Notes: generated by a model from the letters alone, not told the origin. DNA of 64,000 nt from Shimia sp022448905 (GCF_047126315.1 NZ_CP138953.1:2232001-2296000); one strand, 5' to 3'. Counted from the first letter of the stretch, positions 17,226 through 26,066 are shown. Program-made: numbers and translations.

Positions 17226-17617
17226 CAGATTACCGAGCCGTCTTAGGGGCGTTGGATGCGGGCACATTGGCGCCGCAGGATTTTGATCACCGCGCCCATA
17301 TTGCCGTGGCCTTTGAAGCGTTGCGCGCGGACGACTTTTTCACGGCTTCAAAGCGCATTGCCGATGGGCTCAAGCGGTTGACCGTCGCGGCAGGCGTGCC
17401 GGAGAAGTTTCATGCCACCATCACGCAAGCCTATATGTCGGCCATAGCGGAAGCTATGTATGCCACAACTGCAGAGGACGCTGAGGCGTTTCTGGCGCAG
17501 AACGCAGACCTCCTGGAAGGGACGTTCCTGAAAGAGTGTTATAGCGCGGCTTGCCTGTCCTCGGACTTGGCACGCAAGGTGGCTCTGTTGCCGGATCGCG
17601 TGGGCCGCGCGGCTTAA
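17222..17617 (+). CDS. Uncharacterised protein with FDHRAHI and FHATIT histidine motifs
   Basis: A 131-aa, mostly helical cytoplasmic protein with no signal peptide. It has the N-terminal motif FDHRAHIAVAFEAL and a later FHATITQAYMSAIAEAM. Proteins sharing this F-x-H-x-x-H plus (Y/F)-H-x-T-I-T pattern are, as I recall, widespread but without an assigned function. The His arrangement would suit metal or ligand binding. It is translationally coupled to the RHH-like gene upstream, and its stop codon shares the TTAA of the convergent cyclase gene's stop. Confidence 0.75.
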   Translation: MTDYRAVLGALDAGTLAPQDFDHRAHIAVAFEALRADDFFTASKRIADGLKRLTVAAGVPEKFHATITQAYMSAIAEAMYATTAEDAEAFLAQNADLLEGTFLKECYSAACLSSDLARKVALLPDRVGRAA

Positions 17618-19155
17618 GCCTTGTCCAGTGCGTCCCGCACAGCGGCGGCGATCTTGGCGCGGGTATCTGCGTCCATGCCTTGCATGTCGACCACAAGGCT
17701 TTCACCTTCCTCGCGGGCGGTGGCGGGCCGCCGGTTGGCCCCGTGGCGCAATACACGGTAGGGGATGATTTCGCGGGAAATGCCTTTGAAATGTTGCGGC
17801 GCCAGGGCTTCGGCGTTCACCAGATCTTTCGCATGGGCGTAGGTCTCATAGCTCATTACAATGCCACCGGGCTCCGCGATGCCCTCCAGCCGGGCGGCGA
17901 GGTTCGCTTCCGCCCCGATGATGGTGTAGTCCATGCGGGTGTCGCTGCCAAAGTTGCCAACGTTGCAATAGCCGGTGTTGATGCCCATGCGCGCGCGGAA
18001 CGGATGCTCGATACCGCGCGCACGCCATTGCACTTCCAACTCGTCCAATCGGGTCTGCATCTCTAACGCCATGCGCACACAGGCACGGGCATCTTCGGTT
18101 ACGCCGTGTGTGGTTGGATCGCCGATAAAGGCCACAATCGCATCGCCAATGAACTTGTCGATGGTGGCCCCGTGTTTTTGGGCGATGGCGCCCATCTCCG
18201 TGAAGTACTCGTTCAGCAGCTTGGTGAGTTCCTCCGGTTGCATCCGTTCCGTTGTGGCGGTGAAGTCTTTGATGTCGCTGAAGAACACGGTGAGCTTCTT
18301 GCGTTCGGTGCTGATGGACACATCCCGCTCTCCTTCAAAAATTGAGCGGTATACCTGCGGCTCCAGATATTTGGAGATCTTTAGCGATACATCGGCAAGG
18401 AAGGAGTTGTTCTCTGTCAGTTCATCATTGGCCGCTGCAAACTTCTCTGCCAATCGCAACTGGTGTTTGGCAAAGGCGATGCCAAAGGTGCCGGCGATCA
18501 AGAGATAGCTTAGCAGGAACTTGAAGGACGCGAGATCCAGCGTGAGCGGCTGGCGGACCTCGACAATTTGCAGCCCACGCACGTCGCCAACTTTCCAGTC
18601 GGTTTTGACGCTGTCGGGATGGGTGTTGTGACACGCTACACAGGTTTCCTGCATGTATACTGGCGCGGCCAAGGTCATGCGGTGATCCAGCAAACCGCCA
18701 GACTCGGCAATGATGTGATCCCGTGTTTCCTCCGGATCGGAAAACCGCGCCATCGCATTGATCTCAAAAGGTGACATCTCATGCGGCGCGCGCCCCTGAA
18801 ACGGGTATTGCGAGACAAAGTGATAGTTCACGCCCGGTAGGATCTCGGAAAACCGCCCGGACAGTTCGATTGCTGCGGTGGCTGGGATCGGGAAAGCCCC
18901 GGGGATGTCGTGATAGTCATGCCGCGCTTCGGGCGCACCCTCGGCAGCTTGCACGCGCGCCACAACATTTTCCGCATAGAAGGAGCGCACATCATCCATC
19001 AGCTTGTTCAGGCTGGTGGCTTGTCGATGCAGGTTGTGGTGAGAGAGACTGTTGAGGTCAAGCCAAAGCGCCACCGGCAGCAGCAACAATGCGCCCGCCA
19101 CCACAGTGTAGAGCCGTTTGGGGTGGGCTGTCAGATACTCAATCAATTGCCGCAT
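17614..19155 (-). CDS. Membrane class III adenylate cyclase with haem-c-type (Tll0287-like/DUF3365) sensor domain
   Basis: A 513-aa protein: cytoplasmic N-tail, TM helix ~15-32, periplasmic domain, TM helix ~211-229, coiled linker, then a class III cyclase domain from ~285. The periplasmic domain is of DUF3365/Tll0287 type and contains CVACH (Cys172, Cys175, His176), a c-type haem attachment motif. The catalytic domain keeps both metal Asp motifs (FFSDIKDF and FIGDAIVAF). It also has the Lys (IDKFIGD) and Asp (MDYTIIGAEANLAARL) expected for adenine recognition, so cAMP is the likely product. The ATG at 19155 has GGGAG at good spacing; an in-frame GTG 30 bases upstream has none. Confidence 0.9.
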   Translation of the reverse strand: MRQLIEYLTAHPKRLYTVVAGALLLLPVALWLDLNSLSHHNLHRQATSLNKLMDDVRSFYAENVVARVQAAEGAPEARHDYHDIPGAFPIPATAAIELSGRFSEILPGVNYHFVSQYPFQGRAPHEMSPFEINAMARFSDPEETRDHIIAESGGLLDHRMTLAAPVYMQETCVACHNTHPDSVKTDWKVGDVRGLQIVEVRQPLTLDLASFKFLLSYLLIAGTFGIAFAKHQLRLAEKFAAANDELTENNSFLADVSLKISKYLEPQVYRSIFEGERDVSISTERKKLTVFFSDIKDFTATTERMQPEELTKLLNEYFTEMGAIAQKHGATIDKFIGDAIVAFIGDPTTHGVTEDARACVRMALEMQTRLDELEVQWRARGIEHPFRARMGINTGYCNVGNFGSDTRMDYTIIGAEANLAARLEGIAEPGGIVMSYETYAHAKDLVNAEALAPQHFKGISREIIPYRVLRHGANRRPATAREEGESLVVDMQGMDADTRAKIAAAVRDALDKA

Positions 19156-19248
19156 GATCTGCTCCCGTATTGCGCCTGCCTTCACATTTCAGTGATACCC
19201 AAGGGGTGTGCTAGCTCAAACGGCTTTTGCGGATTTTTCCGTCGCAAA

Positions 19249-19277
19249 GAAAAAGGCGCGACCCTTCGGTCACGCCT
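19249..19277 (-). terminator. Intrinsic terminator after the dnaJ-like gene
   Basis: On the minus strand a 9-bp stem (GGCGTGACC / GGTCGCGCC, one wobble) with a GAAG loop is followed by TTTTTCTTT, 22 bases past the stop codon. Confidence 0.85.
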
Positions 19278-19298
19278 CACATCTCAAGCCAATTCAAC

Positions 19299-19922
19299 TT
19301 ACTTGAAGTTGCGGCTCTCTTTGATTTGATCCCAAGCCCACATGACCTCTTGCAGCTGGTCTTCCTGGCTGCGGTCGCCGCCGTTCATATCCGGGTGCAG
19401 AACCTTGATGAGCTTTTTGTACGCCTTGCGCACCTCAGCTTTGGTCCAGCTGTCTTTGGCTTCCAAAATCTCGATCGCGCGGCGTTCCGTGGGCGGCAGA
19501 CGCTTGGCTGCACCTCCGTTTTTGCCAGGGTTCTGGGTGGCGTTGCCGCCAAGCACCTGATGAGGATCCTCAATGCCCAGACGGGCCCATGCGCGGGCCT
19601 CCGGATCGGTGAACTTGCGCGTTTCCCGCTCCCAGACCTTGTCCTTGGAATTCTGCGCGTTCAGCTCGGCTTCGGTCTTGCCGTCAAAGAAGTTCCATTT
19701 CAGGTTATATTCGCGGATGTGCTCTTTGCAGAACCACTTGAATTCATCCAGCACATCCGGCGCACGTGGGGCGCGGTAGGCACCTGGCTCGTTGCAGCCC
19801 TCGTGTTCACACACGCGAGTGGAGGTCTCCGACGCTCCGGACATGCCGCGGCGTCCTCGCGGGTTTTTCTTCTTGGCCGATTTAATCGACATATCGAAAC
19901 CGAAGGGATCAGATTTTGTCAT
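19299..19922 (-). CDS. DnaJ-domain protein
   Basis: A 207-aa protein with the J domain at the C-terminus (WTKAEVRKAYKKLIKVLHPDMNGGD), including the HPD tripeptide needed to stimulate DnaK ATPase. The N-terminal region has two Cys (CEHEGCNEPGAY) and a KWFCKEHIREYNLKWNFFDG segment typical of this alphaproteobacterial J-protein family. It is not the full DnaJ co-chaperone (no G/F or zinc-finger repeat region). It is divergent from bolA, its usual neighbour. The ATG at 19922 starts with an MTKSDPFGFDMSIKSAKKK segment. Confidence 0.9.
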   Translation of the reverse strand: MTKSDPFGFDMSIKSAKKKNPRGRRGMSGASETSTRVCEHEGCNEPGAYRAPRAPDVLDEFKWFCKEHIREYNLKWNFFDGKTEAELNAQNSKDKVWERETRKFTDPEARAWARLGIEDPHQVLGGNATQNPGKNGGAAKRLPPTERRAIEILEAKDSWTKAEVRKAYKKLIKVLHPDMNGGDRSQEDQLQEVMWAWDQIKESRNFK

Positions 19923-19997
19923 ACGCGCACCTATTCGACTCGGAGCGGAGAGTTTACCCTAACCGGCGTCAGATTGAAGAGGCTGGAGATAAAAATT

Positions 19998-20258
19998 ATG
20001 AGCGTCGCGCAGGAAATTCACGACAAATTGTCCGCTGCCTTTTCACCCGTTGACCTGCAGGTTGTGGACGACAGCGCCAGCCATGCGGGTCATGCCGGTG
20101 CGCCCGCTGGCGGGGAAAGCCATTTCAACGTGCGCATCCGTGCGGCGGCCTTTGCGGGCCAGAACCGTTTGGCGCGGCACCGCGCGGTGCATGCGGCGCT
20201 GGGCCAGGATTTGGTGGGGCGCATTCACGCGCTGGCGCTGGACATTGACGCCGCCTAA
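19998..20258 (+). CDS. bolA: BolA family protein
   Basis: An 86-aa BolA-like protein; the family pairs with monothiol glutaredoxins to bind Fe-S clusters and affects envelope and stress responses. The class II KH-like fold pattern is visible: MSVAQEIHDKLSAAFSP, then VVDDSASHAGHAG, SHFNVRI, and the NRLARHRAVHAALG helix. The conserved His of RHRAVHAAL is present; the Cys seen in some members is absent. The ATG at 19998 was chosen because the family N-terminus begins there, with GGAG upstream. Confidence 0.92.
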   Translation: MSVAQEIHDKLSAAFSPVDLQVVDDSASHAGHAGAPAGGESHFNVRIRAAAFAGQNRLARHRAVHAALGQDLVGRIHALALDIDAA

Positions 20259-20264
20259 AGCGCT

Positions 20265-20786
20265 TTACTTGGATTGTTCCAGCGTCTCCACGCGTTTTTT
20301 CAGCGCCACGTTCACGTCGTCTACAGACTCACCCTCGTCGGGGTCTTTCTCTGCTGAGGTTCCGGTCTTGTCTTCTTCCTTAAGCACCAGGCTGTCAGGC
20401 TTTGACTCGGCAACAGGTTCAGAAGATGTAACGCGCGAAATATCTGCCTGCTCGGCTGTGCCAGGGGCCACGGCCTCTTCTTCCTCTTTCGGCGCGGGCA
20501 GCTCCGCTACCTTCGGCGCCGCAAGCGTTTCCGGCTGAAATGCAGCCACATCATCAACCTTTGCACGACGAAAAACCAGAACCGAGCGGTAGCTGGTGCT
20601 GGAGCCAGTCAGCCCGCTGCGCTCTTCATGCGGCAGCGTGTCTGCACGCAAATACTCCCAGCCTTCTGCGCCCAAGCGGTTCATCTCTATCTCCAGCGCA
20701 TTGGCAAAGCGACCTTCTGGTGCCTTGATGCCCTTGGCTTTTTGCCCACGCGTCGGGGCCGGGATAACTTTGTACTCATAGGTCAT
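20265..20786 (-). CDS. DUF4177 domain protein with acidic tail
   Basis: A 173-aa cytoplasmic protein. Residues 1-75 match the DUF4177 pattern (MTYEYKVIPAP, LEIEMNRLGAEGWEYLRADTL, SVLVFRR). The remaining ~95 residues are Glu/Ala/Ser/Pro-rich and probably disordered, ending in a short helix (VNVALKKRVETLEQSK). Function unknown. It is convergent with bolA, six bases between stops. Confidence 0.85.
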   Translation of the reverse strand: MTYEYKVIPAPTRGQKAKGIKAPEGRFANALEIEMNRLGAEGWEYLRADTLPHEERSGLTGSSTSYRSVLVFRRAKVDDVAAFQPETLAAPKVAELPAPKEEEEAVAPGTAEQADISRVTSSEPVAESKPDSLVLKEEDKTGTSAEKDPDEGESVDDVNVALKKRVETLEQSK

Positions 20787-20822
20787 TTCAAAAAAATTCC
20801 GGTATGTAATCTCTGGCGGCGC

Positions 20823-21416
20823 TCAGCCGCGCAACTTTCGTGGCAGTTTGCGCAGGCGGTCGGGGTACTCCGGGACCTCTGCGCTTTCTTTGAACATGGC
20901 CCAGCTGGGAAACTTGTCCTGTGGATCACGTTTTTTGGACATTTGTGTACGCATCACCGGCTGGCCAAGCTCCTCGCCCAACGCGTCCACGCAAATCTGC
21001 ACAAGCGGCCATTTCTCGTGATAGTCATGCCCGGCAATCATGCCGCCAACCTTCACCTTCTTGAGCCAGTCAAACATCGTCTTGCCACGCTCTTCGCCGG
21101 TGTGGGCGTAGCCGTCGATATAGACAAAATCGAAATACTCATCCGGAAAGGCGTCCAGCGCATTCTCAAAGGTCATGCGCAACAGCCAGTAATTCTGCCC
21201 CATGCCGATGTTTTTGAGGGCTTTGATGTATTCTTTGGTGTCGTGGTGGTCGCCGTAGATATCGACGCCATAGAGCTCCTTAAACAGCCCGCCTTCCATC
21301 AGTCTTTTGGAATACCAGCCACCAGCCACACCAAGCTCGATGCCCACCAGGTTGTCGCGCTCCAGAAACTGCGGCAGTTCCTTGCGCTCTTGCATTATGT
21401 CGATCACGTCTACCAT
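20823..21416 (-). CDS. Class I SAM-dependent methyltransferase family protein
   Basis: A 197-aa protein with a Rossmann-type methyltransferase core: motif I LVGIELGVAGGWYSKRL, a following acidic position LYGVDIYGD, and the motif FDFVYIDGYAHTGEERGKTMFDWLKKVKVGGMIAGHDY. The latter two resemble the Methyltransf_24 family (VxIDgxH...dY). The substrate is unknown. It lies upstream of the DUF4177 gene on the same strand, separated by 36 bases. Confidence 0.85.
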   Translation of the reverse strand: MVDVIDIMQERKELPQFLERDNLVGIELGVAGGWYSKRLMEGGLFKELYGVDIYGDHHDTKEYIKALKNIGMGQNYWLLRMTFENALDAFPDEYFDFVYIDGYAHTGEERGKTMFDWLKKVKVGGMIAGHDYHEKWPLVQICVDALGEELGQPVMRTQMSKKRDPQDKFPSWAMFKESAEVPEYPDRLRKLPRKLRG

Positions 21417-21512
21417 GTGGCGGGTACCGTTTCACGTGGCGGCGGTGAGGTCCAGCGGTTTGAGGACCAAAGACGCGCTAGGCCGCCAATCGTGACACCG
21501 CTGCATCGGGAG

Positions 21513-21986
21513 TCACTTGTGTCGGATGCCCATCACGCGGCCAACCCGGTCCGGCCGGGGCAGGGTGCTGTGTAACTTTGACATCTTGGAAAACTGACCA
21601 AGGATTTCTTCCGGCATGGGGGCGACGCGCGGACCGCTTTGGTCAATGTGTAGCCCCACGCCTTCACCGGTTGCCGAAACCCATCCATCCGCGTGGATCA
21701 GCTCCTGATAAAAGTGAAAGCTCTTGGCGTCGTAATCCAGCAGTTGGAAGCTGGCAGTGACTTCGTCTCCCAAATGCAGCTCGCGCAGGTAGCAGAGGTG
21801 GAACTCGGCCGAAAAGGTCGTGTTGCCTGTCCGTGCGCGATACTCAGGCCCAAAGCCCAAGACCGCGCCCACTTGGTCGACTCCACGATCAAACAGCACG
21901 TTGTAGTAGGCCATGTTTAGATGGCCGTTGAAATCCAACCACTGCTCTTCCACGGCCATTGGTTTGGATACAAATGGGGCGGTCAT
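21513..21986 (-). CDS. Acyl-CoA thioesterase (hotdog fold, 4HBT-like)
   Basis: A 157-aa hotdog-fold thioesterase. It has the WLDFNGHLNMAYYNVLFD segment (catalytic-type DxxGHlN...Y..lFd) and HLGDEVTASFQLLDYDAKSFHFYQEL, as in YbgC/FadM-like enzymes and in betainyl-CoA thioesterases. It would hydrolyse a small acyl-CoA; no carnitine or fatty-acid genes are adjacent to narrow the substrate. The ATG at 21986 has an AGGAGGATTGCC site. Confidence 0.88.
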   Translation of the reverse strand: MTAPFVSKPMAVEEQWLDFNGHLNMAYYNVLFDRGVDQVGAVLGFGPEYRARTGNTTFSAEFHLCYLRELHLGDEVTASFQLLDYDAKSFHFYQELIHADGWVSATGEGVGLHIDQSGPRVAPMPEEILGQFSKMSKLHSTLPRPDRVGRVMGIRHK

Positions 21987-22244
21987 GGCAATCCTCCTGC
22001 TGCTGCGTTTTCTGTATGGCGGCGGCCGTAAAAAGGATCAACCTTTGAGGGTTCTGCTGACGTTGGGGCACTCGTTACCTAAGCGCTGTGCCGCACAAAG
22101 GGCGCAGGCAAATATACCTAATTTTTAAGCAAAATCAGCAGGCTATTTCACAAAAGTCGACGCGCTTTCTTGGGGGCGATTCAGGCAATGATTAAGGTTC
22201 ACAACCTACCGTTTCCATGAGTGTGGGCAACGGTGAGTGGAACA

Positions 22245-24392
22245 ATGGACTGGCGCAAAAAACGTCTTTCGACGGCAATGATTTTGATTTCCGGCGTGGT
22301 GGCCGGCTGCGGTGGGGAAGACACACCTGCGGTGAAAGATACCGGCGGAAGCTCAGCAGATAGTTCACTGCCGCAAACCGATAGTCAGGTGCTGTTGGCG
22401 TCCTTTCTGGACAGTCTCGACGAGGTCCGGGCACAGGCCAATCGTCTCTTGAGCGGGAATGTGCGGTATCAAGTGCAAAATGCGTCTGGTAGCCAGTTTG
22501 TGGACCGCAACAACAACCGCCGTTTTGACAGCAGTACAGACACGCGTCTGGAAGGTAACCCGATTGAACATTCCGGCATTCACTACGCACATGCTGCTGG
22601 TTTGACGGGCGAAGGGCAGATTATTGCCTTCTCCGATAGCGGGTTTCGCCCGGGACATGAGGCTTTCTCCGGCAAAAACGTCACCACCGGGTCCGGCATG
22701 GCGCGCGATGACCACGGCACCTTTGTGGCCTCCATCGCAACAGGCATGTCTGATGACATGATTGGCGTGGCCCCAAATGCGGATGCCATTTTTGGCAGTT
22801 TTGACACCTACGCCCAGCTGGCGGAAACCGCCAATGCAGCGGCGCGGGCAGGGGCCGTGGCGCTAAACAACTCTTGGGGCTACTCGGGCATGACCGCCAC
22901 GCGGTCCGACTACAATTTCATTTTTGGGTCTTCATCCGGCCGTGATTACCTTGATGCGCTGCGCACCTACGCCGATGATGGCATTGTCGTGTTCTCCGTG
23001 TCCAACGACTATGACGCCTCAAATGTTGGGCTGATGGCCGGGTTGCCGGTTTTGGAACCGTCTCTGGAAAACAGCTGGCTGGCGGTTGTGAACGGCGTGC
23101 CCACTTTAAACGGTGATGACGTGGTGTCTGCGGAACGGGTGTCTGCGGGATGCGGTGAAGCGGCGGCCTGGTGCATTTCCGCAAACGGCAGTTGGACCGG
23201 TGCCACCGCCAGCTCAAACAGCAGCTACGCTTTCGGAACCGGCACGTCCTACGCGGCGCCAACCGTATCCGGTGCTTTGGCGCTTTTGGCGGAAGCTTTC
23301 CCGGACATGTCACATCAAGACCTGCGCATCCGTTTGCTGGCCTCGGCGGACAACGAGTTTAGCGGCTTTCGTGAGGATGGCACCGTAGAGCTGGTGCCAG
23401 GCTTTGAGCACGCCTATAGCGAAGAGTGGGGCCATGGGTTCCTGGATGTGGCGGCGGCGCTTTTGCCGATCGGCCGCACCACTGTGACCACCAGCAACGG
23501 CACCGTGGTCAACACCAACGAGCCGCTTGCAGTAGCCGGTGCCGCCAGCGGCGATGCGGTGGCCCGCTCTTTGCGTAATGTGAACGTGGTGGGCAAGGAC
23601 ACGCTGTCAGCGTCCTTTATGATCGACGCGTCTCAGATGGTGGCCCATCGCCAAGCAGCGCCGATGTTTGGCGCCCATGATGCAATAAACTTTGATCAGT
23701 ATCGTGCGCCGGAGTTTGGTTCTGCGTCTTTCTTTGGCGCGCGAGCAGGTTTGCCCATGCAGCTTTTAGACAGCGAGTATGATTTGTCGATCTATCGCTC
23801 CCGCAGTGGGGGGTCGGATCGCTTTGGATTTGGCCTTCGTCGCAGCTTTGATCTTGGTGGCGCAAGTCTGCAAATTGGCGGTGGTCTTGGTGAAGATACG
23901 ATGGATTTGTTGTCGGATTGGAATGGCGGCACCGATACGTCTTTGATGTCGCTGGACATGGCTTTGTCCACCGACGTATCCGACAATGCACAGCTGAAGT
24001 TTGCTTTGGGCTATGCCTTTGGCCAAGAGGCGTCCGGATTGGGGCAGTCTGCAGATGTCTGGTTGAACGGCGGCGCCGTGACCTATGCGCACCAGCACGC
24101 CTTTGCCCAAAACGACCAACTCAGCCTTTCGTTCTCCATGCCCGCAGCCGTGGCCTCTGGCACAACCTCGGTGGCTCTGCCAGTGGTGAACGCTGCCGGC
24201 ACAGTGGCGCACCAGAATGTTCCGATTGACCTTACGCCTTCGGATCGGGAAATGCGTCTGACGCTAAGCTACGAGCGTCCGCTCACACGGCGCACCAATC
24301 TGGGGCTGTCTCTGGCACATGCTGTCAACCGCGGCCATATCCCTGGCGCCCGTGAAACGGCTGTGATGTTTGGTCTGCGGACACGGTTCTAA
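22245..24392 (+). CDS. Subtilisin-family (S8) autotransporter serine protease with lipoprotein signal
   Basis: A 715-aa secreted protease. The N-terminus has a signal ending in the lipobox VVAGC (Cys22), so it is probably lipidated, like NalP or SphB1. The S8 triad is intact: Asp131 (IAFSDSGF), His157 (DDHGTFVASIATG) and Ser335 (GTGTSYAAPTVSGA). The C-terminal ~260 residues have the alternating pattern of an autotransporter beta-barrel and end in an aromatic residue (RTRF). The passenger would be exported through that barrel and may be held by its lipid or released by self-cleavage. The ATG at 22245 is chosen because the signal sequence starts there; a GTG at 22221 is in frame. Confidence 0.9.
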   Translation: MDWRKKRLSTAMILISGVVAGCGGEDTPAVKDTGGSSADSSLPQTDSQVLLASFLDSLDEVRAQANRLLSGNVRYQVQNASGSQFVDRNNNRRFDSSTDTRLEGNPIEHSGIHYAHAAGLTGEGQIIAFSDSGFRPGHEAFSGKNVTTGSGMARDDHGTFVASIATGMSDDMIGVAPNADAIFGSFDTYAQLAETANAAARAGAVALNNSWGYSGMTATRSDYNFIFGSSSGRDYLDALRTYADDGIVVFSVSNDYDASNVGLMAGLPVLEPSLENSWLAVVNGVPTLNGDDVVSAERVSAGCGEAAAWCISANGSWTGATASSNSSYAFGTGTSYAAPTVSGALALLAEAFPDMSHQDLRIRLLASADNEFSGFREDGTVELVPGFEHAYSEEWGHGFLDVAAALLPIGRTTVTTSNGTVVNTNEPLAVAGAASGDAVARSLRNVNVVGKDTLSASFMIDASQMVAHRQAAPMFGAHDAINFDQYRAPEFGSASFFGARAGLPMQLLDSEYDLSIYRSRSGGSDRFGFGLRRSFDLGGASLQIGGGLGEDTMDLLSDWNGGTDTSLMSLDMALSTDVSDNAQLKFALGYAFGQEASGLGQSADVWLNGGAVTYAHQHAFAQNDQLSLSFSMPAAVASGTTSVALPVVNAAGTVAHQNVPIDLTPSDREMRLTLSYERPLTRRTNLGLSLAHAVNRGHIPGARETAVMFGLRTRF

Positions 24393-24416
24393 GCCAAATC
24401 GTTAACGTCAAAAACG

Positions 24417-24450
24417 TGTAACGCGCCGGTTTTGACACCGACGCGTTACA
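24417..24450. terminator. Inverted repeat between convergent protease gene and gatB
   Basis: Perfect 9-bp arms TGTAACGCG / CGCGTTACA are separated by 16 bases, between two convergent stop codons. A T-rich loop rather than a downstream T-run makes intrinsic termination uncertain. Confidence 0.45.
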
Positions 24451-24482
24451 GCTGCGAAACAGACGCAATACCGACGTGGCTT

Positions 24483-25991
24483 TTAGCCGTTCAACTTCTG
24501 CGCCACCAATTGGTTAACGGCTTTAGGATTGGCCTTGCCGCCCGTGGCTTTCATCACCTGACCCACAAACCAGCCAGCCAGTTTCGGGTTCTGTTTGGCT
24601 TTCTCAACTTGCGCCGGGTTGGCCGCAATGATCTCGTCCAGCGCGGCTTCAATCGCGCCAGTGTCGGTCACCTGTTTGAGGCCTTTTTCTTCCACAATTT
24701 TTGCTGGATCGTCCTTGGTTTCGATATGAATCTCAAGCACTTCCTTGGCAATTTTGGTGCTGATCTCGTCAGACGCCACCATTGCCAAAATGGCCGCGTT
24801 GGCTTCTGGCGCGACCAGATCCTGTGGCGCAGTTTCGGCCTTGTTGGCGCGGCCCAGCACTTCGTTAATCACCCAGTTGGCGGTCTTCTTGCCGTCTCCT
24901 TTGCCCACAGAGGCTTCAAAGTAGTTGGCCAGATCCACCTCGGCGGTCAACACGGATGCGTCATATTCGGTCACGCCGTAGTCATTGATAAAACGCGCTT
25001 TTTTCTCATCCGGCAGTTCCGGCAAACCCTTGGCAATGTCGTCGACCCAGCCTTGTTCGATCTCCAGCGGGAGCAGGTCAGGGCAGGGGAAATAGCGATA
25101 ATCATGCGCTTCTTCTTTGGAGCGCATGGAACGGGTTTCGTTCTTGTCCGGATCGTAGAGACGAGTCTCCTGATCAACTTCGCCACCGGCCTCAACAATC
25201 GCAATTTGACGACGGGCTTCGTATTCGATCGCCGCTTGGATGAAGCGCATGGAGTTCATGTTTTTGATCTCACAGCGGGTGCCGAGATGCGAGAAATCCT
25301 GTGTTTCCATATACTTCTCATAAGCACCAGGCTTGCAGATCGACACGTTCACGTCAGCCCGCAAGTTGCCGTTCTGCATGTTGCCGTCACAGGTGCCCAG
25401 ATAGCGCAGGATCTGACGCATCTTGGTGACGTAAGCAGCAGCTTCTTCCGGACCACGGATGTCCGGGCGGCTAACGATTTCCATCAGCGCCACACCGGTC
25501 CGGTTCAGGTCGACAAACGACATGTTCGGGTCCATGTCGTGCACGGATTTGCCGGCGTCCTGCTCTAGGTGGATACGTTCGATGCGCACTTTGCGCGCCA
25601 CACCCGGGCCCATGTCGACCAGAATTTCCCCTTCGCCCACAATGGGTTCGTAGAGCTGGGAGATCTGGTAGCCCTGCGGCAGATCAGGGTAGAAGTAGTT
25701 CTTGCGGTCAAATGCGGACTTCAGGTGGATTTCGGCTTTGAGACCAAGGCCCGTGCGCACCGCTTGCTCCACGCAATACTCGTTGATCACTGGCAGCATG
25801 CCCGGCATCGCGCTGTCCACGAAGGCCACGTTGGAGTTTGGCTCGGCGCCAAACTGGGTGGAAGCACCGGAGAACAGCTTGGCGTTGGACGACACCTGAG
25901 CATGCACCTCCATACCAATGACCAATTCCCAGTCATGTTTGGCGCCCGCAATGACTTTGGGCTTCGGGGTCTCATATGTCAGGTCGAGCAT
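24483..25991 (-). CDS. gatB: Aspartyl/glutamyl-tRNA(Asn/Gln) amidotransferase subunit B
   Basis: GatB, the subunit of GatCAB that binds misacylated Glu-tRNA(Gln) or Asp-tRNA(Asn) and, with GatA-derived ammonia, amidates it. The 502-aa protein shows the family signature (DWELVIGMEVHAQVSSNAKLFSG; FDRKNYFYPDLPQGYQIS; MEIVSRPDIRGPEEA). The C-terminal YqeY-like tail ends GGKANPKAVNQLVAQKL. gatA and gatC are not in the window. Confidence 0.97.
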   Translation of the reverse strand: MLDLTYETPKPKVIAGAKHDWELVIGMEVHAQVSSNAKLFSGASTQFGAEPNSNVAFVDSAMPGMLPVINEYCVEQAVRTGLGLKAEIHLKSAFDRKNYFYPDLPQGYQISQLYEPIVGEGEILVDMGPGVARKVRIERIHLEQDAGKSVHDMDPNMSFVDLNRTGVALMEIVSRPDIRGPEEAAAYVTKMRQILRYLGTCDGNMQNGNLRADVNVSICKPGAYEKYMETQDFSHLGTRCEIKNMNSMRFIQAAIEYEARRQIAIVEAGGEVDQETRLYDPDKNETRSMRSKEEAHDYRYFPCPDLLPLEIEQGWVDDIAKGLPELPDEKKARFINDYGVTEYDASVLTAEVDLANYFEASVGKGDGKKTANWVINEVLGRANKAETAPQDLVAPEANAAILAMVASDEISTKIAKEVLEIHIETKDDPAKIVEEKGLKQVTDTGAIEAALDEIIAANPAQVEKAKQNPKLAGWFVGQVMKATGGKANPKAVNQLVAQKLNG

Positions 25992-26066
25992 CGCTCACGC
26001 TCCTTGGATATCTGGCTGATCTGCGTTCTAGGCCAGCCAGATACAAGGAGCAAGAGGGCGGGTGCT

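Noticed and set aside
16971..17617. Toxin-antitoxin pair
   Set aside because: The overlap and RHH-like first protein fit the layout, but the second protein is longer than usual toxins and resembles no toxin family. I therefore report it as a regulated module of unknown role.
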